Part shown: positions 1 through 6,842 of the stretch, piece by piece
Numbering within the stretch: position 1 is the stretch's first letter
Layout: each line of letters begins with the position of its first letter
Assembly: GCF_006483445.1 (NCBI RefSeq)
Contig: NZ_PPPT01000034.1
Coordinates: 1 to 60,032, forward strand
DNA length: 60,032 nt
Direction: 5' to 3'
From: Bradyrhizobium guangdongense
GTDB lineage: Bacteria > Pseudomonadota > Alphaproteobacteria > Rhizobiales > Xanthobacteraceae
Translations under genes and position numbers: made by a program
The notes under the pieces: generated by a model
Told to the model about the DNA's origin: nothing
What the model saw: only the letters and a program-made list of their open reading frames with translations
Databases searched by the model: none

Positions 1-207
1 CGCATCCGCAAGCTGATCCCCTCAGGGAATGACGATCATTACGAGGAAATCGTCCGCGGCTTCGGCCTCGGCACGCTGCATCCGCCGCTGGGACCGATGA
101 GCGACAAGGAACTCGCCCGCGCCATCGCGGATTTTCTCAAGGACGCCCCCTCGGCGGAGTCCATCGGCACTCTCGGCCGGCGGCTCGACCCCTCCTCCGG
201 ACTTTGA
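1..207 (+). CDS. C-terminal part of an unidentified protein (gene enters from the left edge)
   Basis: An open frame runs from the first base to a TGA at 205-207 and gives the last 68 residues of a protein. The visible part is charged and lacks membrane segments; it contains a GPMSDKELARAIADFLKDAP stretch that looks like an amphipathic helix. I do not recognise the family. Since the start lies outside the window, nothing can be said about the N-terminus or promoter. Confidence 0.55.
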   Translation, partial: RIRKLIPSGNDDHYEEIVRGFGLGTLHPPLGPMSDKELARAIADFLKDAPSAESIGTLGRRLDPSSGL

Positions 208-286
208 AAAAAATCCCGCAGGAGAAGGGAACAATCTTTACAACTTCTGGGTTAGTTCTCTTCTTCCCGGAAGTGGGGTGCGTGCC

Positions 287-409
287 ATGCCCGTCTGGCT
301 GGAAATGTTGCTCAATGTCGGCGGCCTCGCCGGCTTCCTGGCGCTTGCCGCCCGCAGCAGCAGGCGCGGCCGCGCCAGCGACGATCGCGTCAGCGGCACC
401 AAGCCGTGA
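287..409 (+). CDS. small single-pass membrane protein, 40 aa
   Basis: The ATG at 287 follows a G-rich stretch (GTGGGG) that can act as ribosome binding site. The peptide has one hydrophobic segment at about residues 5-22 (LEMLLNVGGLAGFLALAA) followed by a basic, polar tail rich in Arg and Ser. This positive-inside pattern fits a real inner-membrane micropeptide. It lies 79 bases after the preceding partial gene and converges with the next gene. Function unknown; the call rests only on the membrane pattern and start context. Confidence 0.45.
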   Translation: MPVWLEMLLNVGGLAGFLALAARSSRRGRASDDRVSGTKP

Positions 410-443
410 CGCGCATGCCGCGCTTCGCGGATCTGCGACGGGT

Positions 444-641
444 TTAGCGCGCCAGTGGCGCCTGATGTGCGGTGCGGACCAGCCGGTCGGCCTTTACCAG
501 AACGCGGGTTTCCTCGACCTGCGGCCGCAACGAAAAACTGATCACCACGAAGGCAAGGCAGAACAGCGTGCCGACGAGCGCAACGCGCCGGTAGGTCTGT
601 CGATCGGCCTGATAAAATGACGGTGCTGAAATCGGTGTCAT
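444..641 (-). CDS. small membrane protein, 65 aa
   Basis: I place the start at the internal ATG at 641 (MTPISAPSFYQ) rather than the longer frame at 704, because the extra N-terminal residues look random. The protein has a polar N-terminus with Tyr, Arg and Lys, one transmembrane helix at about residues 20-37 (RVALVGTLFCLAFVVISFSL) and a basic extracytoplasmic tail. No conserved domain is recognised. It is probably a single-pass inner-membrane protein of unknown role. Confidence 0.6.
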   Translation of the reverse strand: MTPISAPSFYQADRQTYRRVALVGTLFCLAFVVISFSLRPQVEETRVLVKADRLVRTAHQAPLAR

Positions 642-986
642 GGTTGTTCTTATTGTGTTGGCCTGTAAGCCACGCACACCTATCCCAACCCGCCGCGACT
701 GCAACGCGATCCGGCTTTTAACCTAACCGAGTAGGATTACCTCCGTTCGCGCAAGCTTTGGTTAGGCTTTGCCGCCTGCGAAGGCGTGCAACGCCTCAGC
801 ATCGCGTCACATCGCACGAGATCATCGACGCCACCGTCGGCGTTGTCTGATGTTCTGCATCTGACTCCATTTCGTTCTCAAGGAACGAATCGGAATCCCG
901 GAATCGGGCTCGGAGCGATTCTTAACAAATCACAAGTCGCCGCTGACGAACCGTATGCAATGTGAGACGTCGCGGCATCCGTCGCG
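642..986. other. intergenic region, 345 bp, no gene seen
   Basis: This stretch separates two leftward genes. The only structure I see is a perfect 7-bp inverted repeat (TTCGTTC/GAACGAA) at 871-889, followed by CCCG-GAAT-CGGG at 897-908. The short dyads could belong to the end of a transcript or a regulator site. No ribosome binding site with a credible frame was found. Confidence 0.4.
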
Positions 987-1124
987 TCACGCAGCCCGTT
1001 TCGCACCGCCCCGCGCGCCGAACATCTCGAGGATCTGAATGCGGATCTCTTCCGCGGCCGGTCCCTCGACTTTCCGCAGGCGATTCCAAAGCCGGATCAA
1101 TTCGCGCTGTTTCTCGACGTCCAT
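987..1124 (-). CDS. small cytoplasmic protein, 45 aa, charged helical
   Basis: The start at 1124 (MDVEKQRELIRLW) is chosen because GGAGG lies 9 bases upstream; the longer frame to 1178 adds a cysteine-rich, unlikely leader. The peptide is strongly charged, with an amphipathic helix over residues 2-20 and IRIQILEMF in the middle. It resembles the many small conserved hypothetical proteins of rhizobia; no function can be assigned. Confidence 0.6.
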   Translation of the reverse strand: MDVEKQRELIRLWNRLRKVEGPAAEEIRIQILEMFGARGGAKRAA

Positions 1125-1230
1125 GAGCCATCCTCCATCGAATGTTTCGATTAGAACAAAAGAGGAACATGAATGCAAGTGTTGTGAGCGCGGAAAACGG
1201 TGGGTAAGCAGATGAGACAGGATTTTTGGA

Positions 1231-1374
1231 ATGGCCTATTTCATTTATGCCCGCGACGGTGCGGGGCTGGTGGTGCTGCGGCGGGAGACCCGGGACGCGG
1301 CCGAGAAGAAGGCTGCCGAGCTGCGTGAGGCCGGCTGTTTCGACGTCTCGATCGTCGAGCAAAAACCAAAATAG
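1231..1374 (+). CDS. small hypothetical protein, 47 aa
   Basis: ATG at 1231, TAG at 1372-1374. The sequence starts MAYFIYARDGAGLVVLRRET, then a charged helix rich in Ala, Glu and Lys, then a beta-like CFDVSIVEQ end. The beta-alpha-beta pattern suggests a tiny folded domain. It is divergent from the leftward gene at 987-1124, with 106 bp between them. Family and function are not recognised. Confidence 0.55.
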   Translation: MAYFIYARDGAGLVVLRRETRDAAEKKAAELREAGCFDVSIVEQKPK

Positions 1375-1480
1375 CTCCCGTCCCGCGCGGAACGAAACCG
1401 GCAGACCCGCGTTGCAGAGACACGACGCGGCAAAAACATCTGATGGTGCCGACCATCCAGCCCCGGTCGGCTTGAGAGAA

Positions 1481-1508
1481 CCCCGCGCACCCGCTGCAGC
1501 GGGGTTTT
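1481..1508 (+). terminator. Rho-independent terminator
   Basis: CCCCGC (1481-1486) pairs with GCGGGG (1499-1504), extended by AA/TT, and is followed directly by TTTT. It closes the small gene ending at 1374, leaving the glyoxalase gene with its own promoter. Confidence 0.6.
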
Positions 1509-1655
1509 CCTTGTCGCGATATCTGCCATCCGGGAACGCTGACGTGCCCCGCACGTCCAGCCCCTGCCCCCCACCGCATTTTGCTGCTATCTCATGCCGC
1601 CCGAAAGACTGATCACGGCCCAAACAAGACCAAGCCCCATCAGGGAGAACAAGAC

Positions 1656-2108
1656 ATGCGTTACCTCCACACCATGCTGCGCGTGCGCAACCTCGATGTT
1701 GCGCTGAAGTTCTACCAGGATGCGATGGGTCTGAAGGAGGTACGGCGGATCGAGAACGACAAGGGCCGCTTCACGCTGGTGTTTCTCTGCTCCTCCGACG
1801 ACCTCGACGCGCTGAAGAACCAGCCCAAGACGCGCGGCGCGCCATTGGTCGAGCTCACCTATAATTGGGACGAGGAGAAGTACGGCGAGGACCGCTTCTT
1901 CGGCCATCTCGCCTATGAGGTCGACGACATCTACGCGACCTGCGAGAAGCTGATGAAGGCCGGCGTCACCATCAACCGCCCGCCGCGCGACGGCAACATG
2001 GCCTTCGTCCGCTCGCCCGATCTGCACTCGATCGAGCTGCTGCAGAAGGGCGATCCCAAGCCGCCGCAGGAGCCCTGGCTCTCGATGCCCAACACCGGCC
2101 ACTGGTAG
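1656..2108 (+). CDS. gloA: lactoylglutathione lyase (glyoxalase I)
   Basis: Converts the methylglyoxal-glutathione hemithioacetal to S-lactoylglutathione in the cytoplasm. The 150-residue protein opens with the family signature LHTMLRVRNLDVALKFY and has LVELTYNW and FGHLAYEVDD. The metal ligands of the E. coli enzyme can be matched to His5, Glu66, His84 and Glu127. The start at 1656 is favoured over the longer frame by AGGGAG ten bases upstream and by exact agreement with the family N-terminus. Compared with the E. coli enzyme there is a short insertion before the second strand (residues 48-60). Typical single gene of the glyoxalase detoxification pathway. Confidence 0.95.
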   Translation: MRYLHTMLRVRNLDVALKFYQDAMGLKEVRRIENDKGRFTLVFLCSSDDLDALKNQPKTRGAPLVELTYNWDEEKYGEDRFFGHLAYEVDDIYATCEKLMKAGVTINRPPRDGNMAFVRSPDLHSIELLQKGDPKPPQEPWLSMPNTGHW

Positions 2109-2178
2109 GCCTTCGCCTTCTGGAACAAGCCCCGTCCTGCCGGGTTCACTCCTCACGAGACTATTGGAGGAGGAGACG

Positions 2179-2259
2179 ATGGGACGCGGAATCTTGCTTT
2201 GGTTGCTGGGCGTGCCGATCCCGGTGATCCTGTTGCTGTGGCTGTTCTTCGGCCACTAA
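2179..2259 (+). CDS. 26-residue hydrophobic micropeptide
   Basis: An ATG at 2179 is preceded by a strong ribosome binding site (GGAGGAGGAG at 2166-2175). The peptide is almost wholly one membrane helix (LLWLLGVPIPVILLLWLFF) ended by Gly-His. A Rho-independent terminator follows 28 bases after the stop, so the gene is a compact transcription unit, probably read with gloA upstream. Tiny hydrophobic proteins of this kind are common in Bradyrhizobium, but I know of no assigned function. Confidence 0.65.
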   Translation: MGRGILLWLLGVPIPVILLLWLFFGH

Positions 2260-2287
2260 CGGATCAAGGGACTCGCAGCCTTGCGTG

Positions 2288-2315
2288 AAAGCTCCGCCGA
2301 TGGCGGAGCTTTTTG
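2288..2315 (+). terminator. Rho-independent terminator
   Basis: AAAGCTCCGCC (2288-2298), loop GAT, GGCGGAGCTTT, then a T run. Stem of 11 bp. It ends the gloA and micropeptide transcript. Confidence 0.85.
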
Positions 2316-2399
2316 CATGAGGCCCATCGGCGCAATCGCGTCGCGCATCGCAGGAAATTCCGCTATCACCGCCCGAAACCAAGAGGCGGGAGGATCAAC

Positions 2400-3047
2400 A
2401 TGCCCAGCGACACGCAGCCGCAACGAACGATCTGGGGCCGCGCCAACTCGGTCAACGTGCAGAAAGTGCTGTGGTGCGCAACGGAGCTCGGCCTGCCCTT
2501 CACGCGCATCGATGCCGGCATGCAATATGGCCGCACGCGCGAGGCCGATTATCTCGCAATGAATCCGAACGCGGGGGTCCCGACGCTGGTCGAGGGCGAC
2601 TTCGTGCTGTGGGAATCCAATTCCATCATGCGCTATCTCTGCCTCGCTCATGGCCAGGGCATGCCGATCTATCCGTCCGCGCCGAAACAGCGCGCCGGCG
2701 TCGACCGCTGGCTCGACTGGACGCTGGCGACGCTGCAGCCCGTCGATCGTCCCGTGTTCTGGGGCCTGGTGCGCACGCCGCCCGCCGATCGCGACATGGT
2801 GCAGCTTCAGAAGCACGCCGACGCGGCCGCCGCGGTCTGGCAGGTCCTTGATCGCCAGCTCGCCACCCGCCGCTTCGTCGAAGGCGATGACTTCACCATC
2901 GCCGATATCGCCCTCGGCGCCTATGCGCGCCGCTGGCTTGGCGTCGAAGGCATCGTCCGCCCCGCTCTGTCCAACCTCGATCGCTGGTTCGCGCAGTTCG
3001 CAAGCCGCGAGGGATTTGCGACCTATGTCGCGCCGCCGATGTCTTAA
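2400..3047 (+). CDS. glutathione S-transferase family protein
   Basis: A 215-residue soluble GST-like protein. The N-terminal thioredoxin fold (residues about 8-85) shows RANSVNVQKVLWCATELGLPF, the cis-proline region NAGVPTLVEGDFVLWESNSIMRYL with the Glu-Ser glutathione contact, and the C-terminal helical domain (about 95-210) contains the N-capping box FTIADIALG. The start at 2400 has GGGAGG eight bases upstream; the longer frame is discarded. It would conjugate glutathione to electrophiles or act as a peroxidase; the substrate cannot be predicted. It overlaps the converging gene at 3044 by four bases. Confidence 0.9.
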   Translation: MPSDTQPQRTIWGRANSVNVQKVLWCATELGLPFTRIDAGMQYGRTREADYLAMNPNAGVPTLVEGDFVLWESNSIMRYLCLAHGQGMPIYPSAPKQRAGVDRWLDWTLATLQPVDRPVFWGLVRTPPADRDMVQLQKHADAAAAVWQVLDRQLATRRFVEGDDFTIADIALGAYARRWLGVEGIVRPALSNLDRWFAQFASREGFATYVAPPMS

Positions 3048-3211
3048 TTCCAGCCGCGCTCGGCGATCACGATCCAGGCGATCAGCGCGAGCGTGACCGC
3101 GGCGGCGATCAGACGCCGCGTCCAGCTCATGCCGCGGCTGACCCACCACAGCAGCGCGCAATAGGTCAGCGCGGGAATGACGATGTCGGTCTGAAGCAGA
3201 TGGCTCGGCAT
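3044..3211 (-). CDS. small two-helix membrane protein, 55 aa
   Basis: The start at 3211 (MPSHLLQTDIVIPALT) is preferred because everything upstream in frame lies inside a dispersed repeat (3219-3327). Two hydrophobic segments at about residues 9-24 and 33-49 are separated by a basic turn (SRGMSWTRR). The TAA stop overlaps the end of the GST gene on the other strand. Conserved hypothetical type; no function assigned. Confidence 0.55.
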   Translation of the reverse strand: MPSHLLQTDIVIPALTYCALLWWVSRGMSWTRRLIAAAVTLALIAWIVIAERGWN

Positions 3212-3218
3212 GCGGAGG

Positions 3219-3327
3219 TAGAGCGTTTTCCAGCGAAGTGGACACCGGTTCGCGTCAAGAAAACGCGTCAAAATAAGAATCTAGAGCTTTTTCCGTTCCG
3301 ATTCCATCGGAACGGAAAAAGCTCTAG
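3219..3327. repeat. dispersed palindromic element ending in a 22-bp perfect inverted repeat
   Basis: The left part (3219-3280) begins TAGAGCGTTTTCCAGCGAAG and carries GAAAACGCGTC; it matches, from memory, a very common intergenic repeat of Bradyrhizobium and relatives. The right part is a perfect palindrome with 22-nt arms at 3281-3302 and 3306-3327 and a 3-nt loop. The stop codon of the leftward gene at 3324 lies inside the right arm, so the palindrome may also work as its terminator. Confidence 0.7.
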
Positions 3328-3563
3328 CGCCGCACCGACGTGCCGACATCCACGGAGCCGCCGACCTTCACGCAGGTGCCGGTGCTCTCGACCCTGATGA
3401 AGCCCGCACCATAGGCACTGCACGGATTGACGCCGCTGGTGCCCTTGAGGGGCAGTACCTTGGTCGTCGGTGACGAGGAGGCTGCGGGCGCCGTCCGCGA
3501 CGGTGTCTCCGCCTGAGCCGGCATGGCGGCGAAAAATCCGATGAGGATGAGGGCTGCGCGCAT
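3324..3563 (-). CDS. small secreted protein resembling the start of a rhizobial porin
   Basis: The start at 3563 (MRAALILIGFF) gives a clear signal peptide with likely cleavage after AMPAQA. The mature part is only about 60 residues: a Thr/Ser/Pro linker followed by VNPCSAYGAGFIRVESTGTC and VKVGGSVDVG. This CSxYGxGF...TGTCxKVGG pattern is the N-terminal motif of the large porins of alphaproteobacteria (porin_2 family), in which the two cysteines form a loop. The rest of the barrel is missing and the frame stops in a palindromic repeat. It is either a miniature secreted protein or a truncated porin. The two Cys are conserved. Confidence 0.55.
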   Translation of the reverse strand: MRAALILIGFFAAMPAQAETPSRTAPAASSSPTTKVLPLKGTSGVNPCSAYGAGFIRVESTGTCVKVGGSVDVGTSVRR

Positions 3564-3619
3564 CCGGCCTTGTAGCCTGCCGGCCTGCCCGTTTCCATCC
3601 GGCCGAGGCCGGCACGATG

Positions 3620-3874
3620 TCAGATGAATCTGATCCCGGCCGACTTGCCGCGACGCCACACCACCTGGCAGCTCTGGCCGGTGCGCGCGTCGCGCGAAAA
3701 CGCCATCCTGACAACGCCGGGCAACTGGCTCGTGTCCTCGTCGAGCGTGATCTTCGCGCCCGACTTCGAGATGTCCTGCACCAGGCAGTGCCGCGCGGCA
3801 AAGCCGCCCTCGAGCGTAATCCAGGCGTGCTGGGACAGGAGCTTGCGCGCGTCCCGCTTCTTGGTCAGAGCCAT
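3620..3874 (-). CDS. stand-alone PilZ domain protein
   Basis: An 84-residue protein that is one PilZ domain, the usual cyclic-di-GMP receptor module. The N-terminal basic segment KKRDARK supplies the RxxxR-like element (here R7-x2-R10, partly degenerate) and QDISKSGAKI supplies the DxSxxG motif; VVWRRGKSAGIRFI is the typical C-terminal strand. GGAG lies eleven bases before ATG 3874. Because the arginine element is not canonical, ligand binding is uncertain. Two further PilZ proteins are in the window (8318 and 40220). Confidence 0.85.
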   Translation of the reverse strand: MALTKKRDARKLLSQHAWITLEGGFAARHCLVQDISKSGAKITLDEDTSQLPGVVRMAFSRDARTGQSCQVVWRRGKSAGIRFI

Positions 3875-4081
3875 CGGTTGAAAATCTCCAGCTCCAGCGC
3901 TACCGCAGGGAACGCTAACAAACCGTTGAATTCACCCCCGAAACTTCCCGGGGACGGGGGTTCCCACAGGCCCAAAACTCCGGTCCCGAACGGCTTGCCC
4001 GTCAGCCCAAAGGCCACTATACGTTCGGCCGCCGCGGACCCCTCGCACGACTCGATTGGGCCTGGCGGCACGGCGCAGTTT

Positions 4082-4156
4082 GCTCCCTTCGTCTATCGGT
4101 TAGGACGCCACCCTTTCACGGTGGAGAGAGCGGTTCGATTCCGCTAGGGAGCGCCA
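4082..4156 (+). tRNA. tRNA-Glu (anticodon TTC), CCA encoded
   Basis: Acceptor arm GCTCCCT (4082-4088) pairs with AGGGAGC (4146-4152), discriminator G4153, then CCA. The anticodon stem CCACC/GGTGG encloses CTTTCAC, with TTC as anticodon. The T arm GCGGTTCGATTCCGC is intact. It reads GAA/GAG. The AT-richer orphan gene starts only 46 bases downstream, the usual position for an integrated element, but I found no duplicated tRNA end farther right. Confidence 0.96.
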
Positions 4157-4202
4157 TTAATATCAATCACTTATCAGTCGCGTTGCGCGTTCTGTCCAAC
4201 GA

Positions 4203-5411
4203 ATGTCCCGTGTGTGGGCGTGGACTCCACGAACGGACCAAGCCATCGAGGCCAAACTCGTCGCAGTGGAACGGATTTGCCTAGATCAAGCTGCACTCTG
4301 TGACCTTGACCTGGCTCGGAATGCACAGAGTCGGTCGCGCTGGACTTACCGCCAAGCGGCCGATGCAATCTTCGAGTCGAAGCTGGCCGGCGAGGCATCC
4401 GTGAACGATCATAGGCAAAAGCCAAGACGCCCCTTCTTGCCGATGCGTGACGGCGGCGGATCATTTCAGATTGAAAATCCCGACGACGCCACGCCGATTA
4501 AAGAAATGTTCTCTTTCAAGGACCGGCTTCTGCTGATCACCGAGAAATGCACGTACGAGGTTCAGGTCGCAGATCAAATCGACCCAGAGCGAAAGAATCC
4601 GGACCTTCCTCATAACTTTCAGCGCAAATTGTTCGACTATGGAATTCAATCGGAGGCGCTTCAAAGAATTCTGCTTCAAGCCCGGATGCTACTCAAGCAG
4701 GAACACCTAACGATCGACGTCAATTTAGCGCAGAGGCTTGCGCTGGACGCCCTCCAGGAATTCGCGGCTATGGATCAGGCGGCGAAGATCTTCAAGAACG
4801 CAGAGGCCAGAGAAATTGAAGCCTACAACCGGACACAACAGCAGCCCCGATCTCTAACTCTGCCATCGGTTGGAGGGGTAGATACGCACTGTAAGACGTT
4901 CTCGCAAAAAGCGCATTACTTCGGCAGGGCTATGCTCGCGATTGCAAAGCTCTTTATGCCGCGTGCGCCCAATTGGGACGAAATCAGTGATACGATTCAT
5001 CAGCGGTTTGGGCCAAGTGACCCGTTTTCGACGCTGATTGAGGAAGTTGTGCCCAACTTGAAATTGGTCCTGAATCTGCGGGATGCACTCGAACATCAAA
5101 ATAAGACCGTAACTGTCAGAGACTTCACCGTGGACACTGACGGAACCATCGCTCCTCCAACGCTAGAATTGAACTTCCGCAAGAGCGTGTTGCCTCGCAC
5201 GTCGGTGTCATCCCTAATGGAAGAACTGCTCACCGCGTTGCCGATCTTCTTCGAAATGATGACCGTTCATTTGAGTTCGAAGTTTACGCAACCGGTAGCC
5301 GGGTTACCCATCTTTGTCGACCTGTTACCAGAGGAGTTGCAGCAGACACGACACGTTCGGTTTGGATACTGGGCGAAGATGCCGAATGGCCAGGTCATGC
5401 CATTCGGATGA
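4203..5411 (+). CDS. orphan protein of about 400 aa beside tRNA-Glu, unknown function
   Basis: A long frame with visibly lower GC and more AAA/GAA/ATT codons than its neighbours, suggesting acquisition by transfer. I do not recognise the family. No signal peptide or membrane helix is evident. Features include RDGGGSFQIENPDDATPIKE, a VADQIDPERKNPDLPHN segment, helical repeats, and a C-terminal LRDALEHQ helix somewhat like a HEPN RNase-type R-x4-H, which is only suggestive. ATG 4203 has no ribosome binding site; a GTG at 4401 preceded by GCGAGG is a credible shorter start (336 aa). The stop overlaps the next tiny frame (ATGA). Confidence 0.65.
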   Translation: MSRVWAWTPRTDQAIEAKLVAVERICLDQAALCDLDLARNAQSRSRWTYRQAADAIFESKLAGEASVNDHRQKPRRPFLPMRDGGGSFQIENPDDATPIKEMFSFKDRLLLITEKCTYEVQVADQIDPERKNPDLPHNFQRKLFDYGIQSEALQRILLQARMLLKQEHLTIDVNLAQRLALDALQEFAAMDQAAKIFKNAEAREIEAYNRTQQQPRSLTLPSVGGVDTHCKTFSQKAHYFGRAMLAIAKLFMPRAPNWDEISDTIHQRFGPSDPFSTLIEEVVPNLKLVLNLRDALEHQNKTVTVRDFTVDTDGTIAPPTLELNFRKSVLPRTSVSSLMEELLTALPIFFEMMTVHLSSKFTQPVAGLPIFVDLLPEELQQTRHVRFGYWAKMPNGQVMPFG

Positions 5412-5521
5412 GCCTACCGGGATGCATCGAGGTCGACGAGACTATCGTCGCCGAATTGCGGATTTGGGCCGCTCATCGGAATGCTATCGCGGCGCTAGAG
5501 GGTCAGACTGGGGATGCTTAA
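5408..5521 (+). CDS. 37-residue peptide coupled to the orphan gene
   Basis: The ATG at 5408 overlaps the TGA of the preceding gene (ATGA), the classic sign of translational coupling. It encodes a soluble, acidic-helical peptide, MSLPGCIEVDETIVAELRIW and then an Ala-rich end. It could be a real partner or merely a fortuitous frame; the overlap is the only evidence. No similar protein is known to me. Confidence 0.35.
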   Translation: MSLPGCIEVDETIVAELRIWAAHRNAIAALEGQTGDA

Positions 5522-5600
5522 GACGATCACCGAAGCCATCCGTACGCGAAAGATTTGGTGAGGGCTTGCTACCTTCGCCAGGTGTCGTAGCAAAGGCACC

Positions 5601-5629
5601 AAAAGCACCCAGGGCCCTGGGTGCTTTTT
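5601..5629. terminator. strong bidirectional Rho-independent terminator
   Basis: A perfect 28-bp palindrome (AAAAGCACCCAGGG and its complement) with T runs on both sides. It is bracketed by an outer GGCAC/GTGCC pair and preceded by a second hairpin TTGCTAC/GTAGCAA (5568-5592). It closes the tRNA-adjacent insert on the right. Confidence 0.85.
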
Positions 5630-5791
5630 ATTTGTGCCTATCGGAAATGCTTGACCGATAGGGAACACCGCAATCCTCTCGACATTGCTGATCGGGCGAG
5701 CGGCGTTGCCGCCAGCCCGCCTTGAACCTGACATGCCCCTGGCCACGACCAATGATGGCGCGCGGCCGCATGGAGCGGCCTGGAGGGGCAC

Positions 5792-6487
5792 ATGGAGCAA
5801 GGCGGGTCGAACATGGACGGCAGGGCCGACACGCCCTCGCCTGCGCCGCTCCCGCCCGCCTGGTTGCGACCGGCCACTCAGCTCGTACCGGACCGGCGCC
5901 GCCGCATGCTGGAGCACATGGCGCGGTACAAATTCGTCGCCAAGCGACCGGCCCCCGGTTCATCCGAAGACCCTCCGCGGGCCCTCGCCTTCCTGGCGAA
6001 GTTCATCGCCACCATGGTGTTCTTCGGCTTCATCGGCGTGCTCGCCTCGTCGCTGTTTCCGGTTTGCCTTGGGCTGTTCCTGTTCTTCACGTCAGACGAT
6101 TTCGTCGAATGGGTACTGGAGACGACGGGCATCCGCTTCGTTCCCCACGCCCCCGGGCCGGAGTTCATCAAGTTCTTCGTCTTCACTTTCGGCTGGGGCT
6201 TGCTGCTCGGATCCTGGCGCGACTCCGCGCCCTCCTGGCTCGAGCCGATGCTGCCGCCAAAGGCGCCCTGGCCATTCTTCGCGCGCGCGGCTGTCCTGAT
6301 GGCCGCGACGGCGGCCATTGCCGCCGTGATCGCGGGGTTATTGGCCCCACGCGCAAAGGATGAGGCAACGGACGAAGGCCTTGGACGAAAGACGGCGAAG
6401 TTTTTGATCGCCCTCGGCGTGCTGGCATTGCTTGCCGGGCTCGACTATTCGACCTCGATCGTCTCGGTCTGGCTCGAAGGTCGCTAG
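5792..6487 (+). CDS. integral membrane protein, about 4 TM helices, unknown function
   Basis: A 231-residue protein. GGAGG lies just before ATG 5792. The first 65 residues are polar and rich in Pro and Arg. Hydrophobic segments follow at about residues 69-97 (FIATMVFFGFIGVLAS...GLFLFF), 130-148, 166-187 and 203-221. No motif points to transport or enzymatic activity. The gene ends where a repeat element starts (TAGAGCATGATCCGG). Conserved hypothetical inner-membrane protein. Confidence 0.7.
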   Translation: MEQGGSNMDGRADTPSPAPLPPAWLRPATQLVPDRRRRMLEHMARYKFVAKRPAPGSSEDPPRALAFLAKFIATMVFFGFIGVLASSLFPVCLGLFLFFTSDDFVEWVLETTGIRFVPHAPGPEFIKFFVFTFGWGLLLGSWRDSAPSWLEPMLPPKAPWPFFARAAVLMAATAAIAAVIAGLLAPRAKDEATDEGLGRKTAKFLIALGVLALLAGLDYSTSIVSVWLEGR

Positions 6488-6505
6488 AGCATGATCCGGA
6501 AAAAA
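6487..6505. repeat. partial copy of a REP-like element (AGCATGnTCCGGAAAA family)
   Basis: AGAGCATGATCCGGAAAA at 6487-6504 shares AGCATG-TCCGGAAAA with 50619-50637. I recognise it as the left end of a frequent rhizobial intergenic element; the right end is not present here. Confidence 0.5.
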
Positions 6506-6554
6506 GCGTGATGAGATGAGGTTGCGTTGGCGCCGCAGGCGATTCAGCCAAGCA

Positions 6555-6614
6555 TCATGATGACCTGGAGAGCGTGCGTTGCCTGAAGCAACGGGTCGCC
6601 CCCACCTTTCTCAT
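6555..6614 (-). CDS. possible leaderless 19-aa peptide inside a repeat-like region
   Basis: ATG at 6614 lies 6 bases after the -10 element TATATT, so transcription would start at or next to the start codon. The frame reads MRKVGATRCFRQRTLSRSS and stops at 6555-6557. It is basic and cysteine-containing. Nothing but its position relative to the promoter supports it; it could be part of a mobile repeat. Confidence 0.25.
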   Translation of the reverse strand: MRKVGATRCFRQRTLSRSS

Positions 6615-6620
6615 GATGGC

Positions 6621-6650
6621 AATATACACCTGATTTGCCCGACGGGTCAA
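6621..6650 (-). promoter_or_regulatory. sigma-70-type promoter reading left
   Basis: On the minus strand TTGACC (6650-6645), 18 bases, TATATT (6626-6621). It is among the best matches to the housekeeping consensus in the window. It points away from the VanZ-like gene and toward the 3' end of the membrane protein gene ending at 6487. Confidence 0.5.
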
Positions 6651-6694
6651 GCACTATTTCGTAAAATCCGCAAACACCCGCCCGCCGCCGTTTT

Positions 6695-6717
6695 CTACTG
6701 TGCATGGGGTTGTTTTC
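6695..6717 (-). repeat. 23-bp repeat, second copy at 30404-30426
   Basis: The minus strand reads GAAAACAACCCC followed by ATGCACAGTAG, identical over 23 bases to 30404-30426 on the plus strand. Here it lies upstream of the leftward promoter at 6621-6650, so it marks the head of a dispersed element. Confidence 0.6.
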
Positions 6718-6842
6718 AACCTTCCCGCCGACACTGCGTCCGTGGGAGCGGTGAACCGGGCCTGCGGGCGCGCGTCCCGCACGTTTAACGATATTCGCCG
6801 CTTTCAAGGGCGCCGGGCGGCGCGCTCGGCTATTGCTGGGGC

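Noticed and set aside
4146..5500. Attachment-site duplication of the tRNA-Glu 3' end
   Set aside because: Looked for a second copy of the last 20 tRNA bases to the right; only a weak match (GCGCTAGAGGG near 5491) was seen, so no att site is claimed.
6544..6807. 87-codon minus-strand frame
   Set aside because: Crosses the promoter at 6621-6650 and the 23-bp repeat; it reads through a repeat element and has no ribosome binding site.
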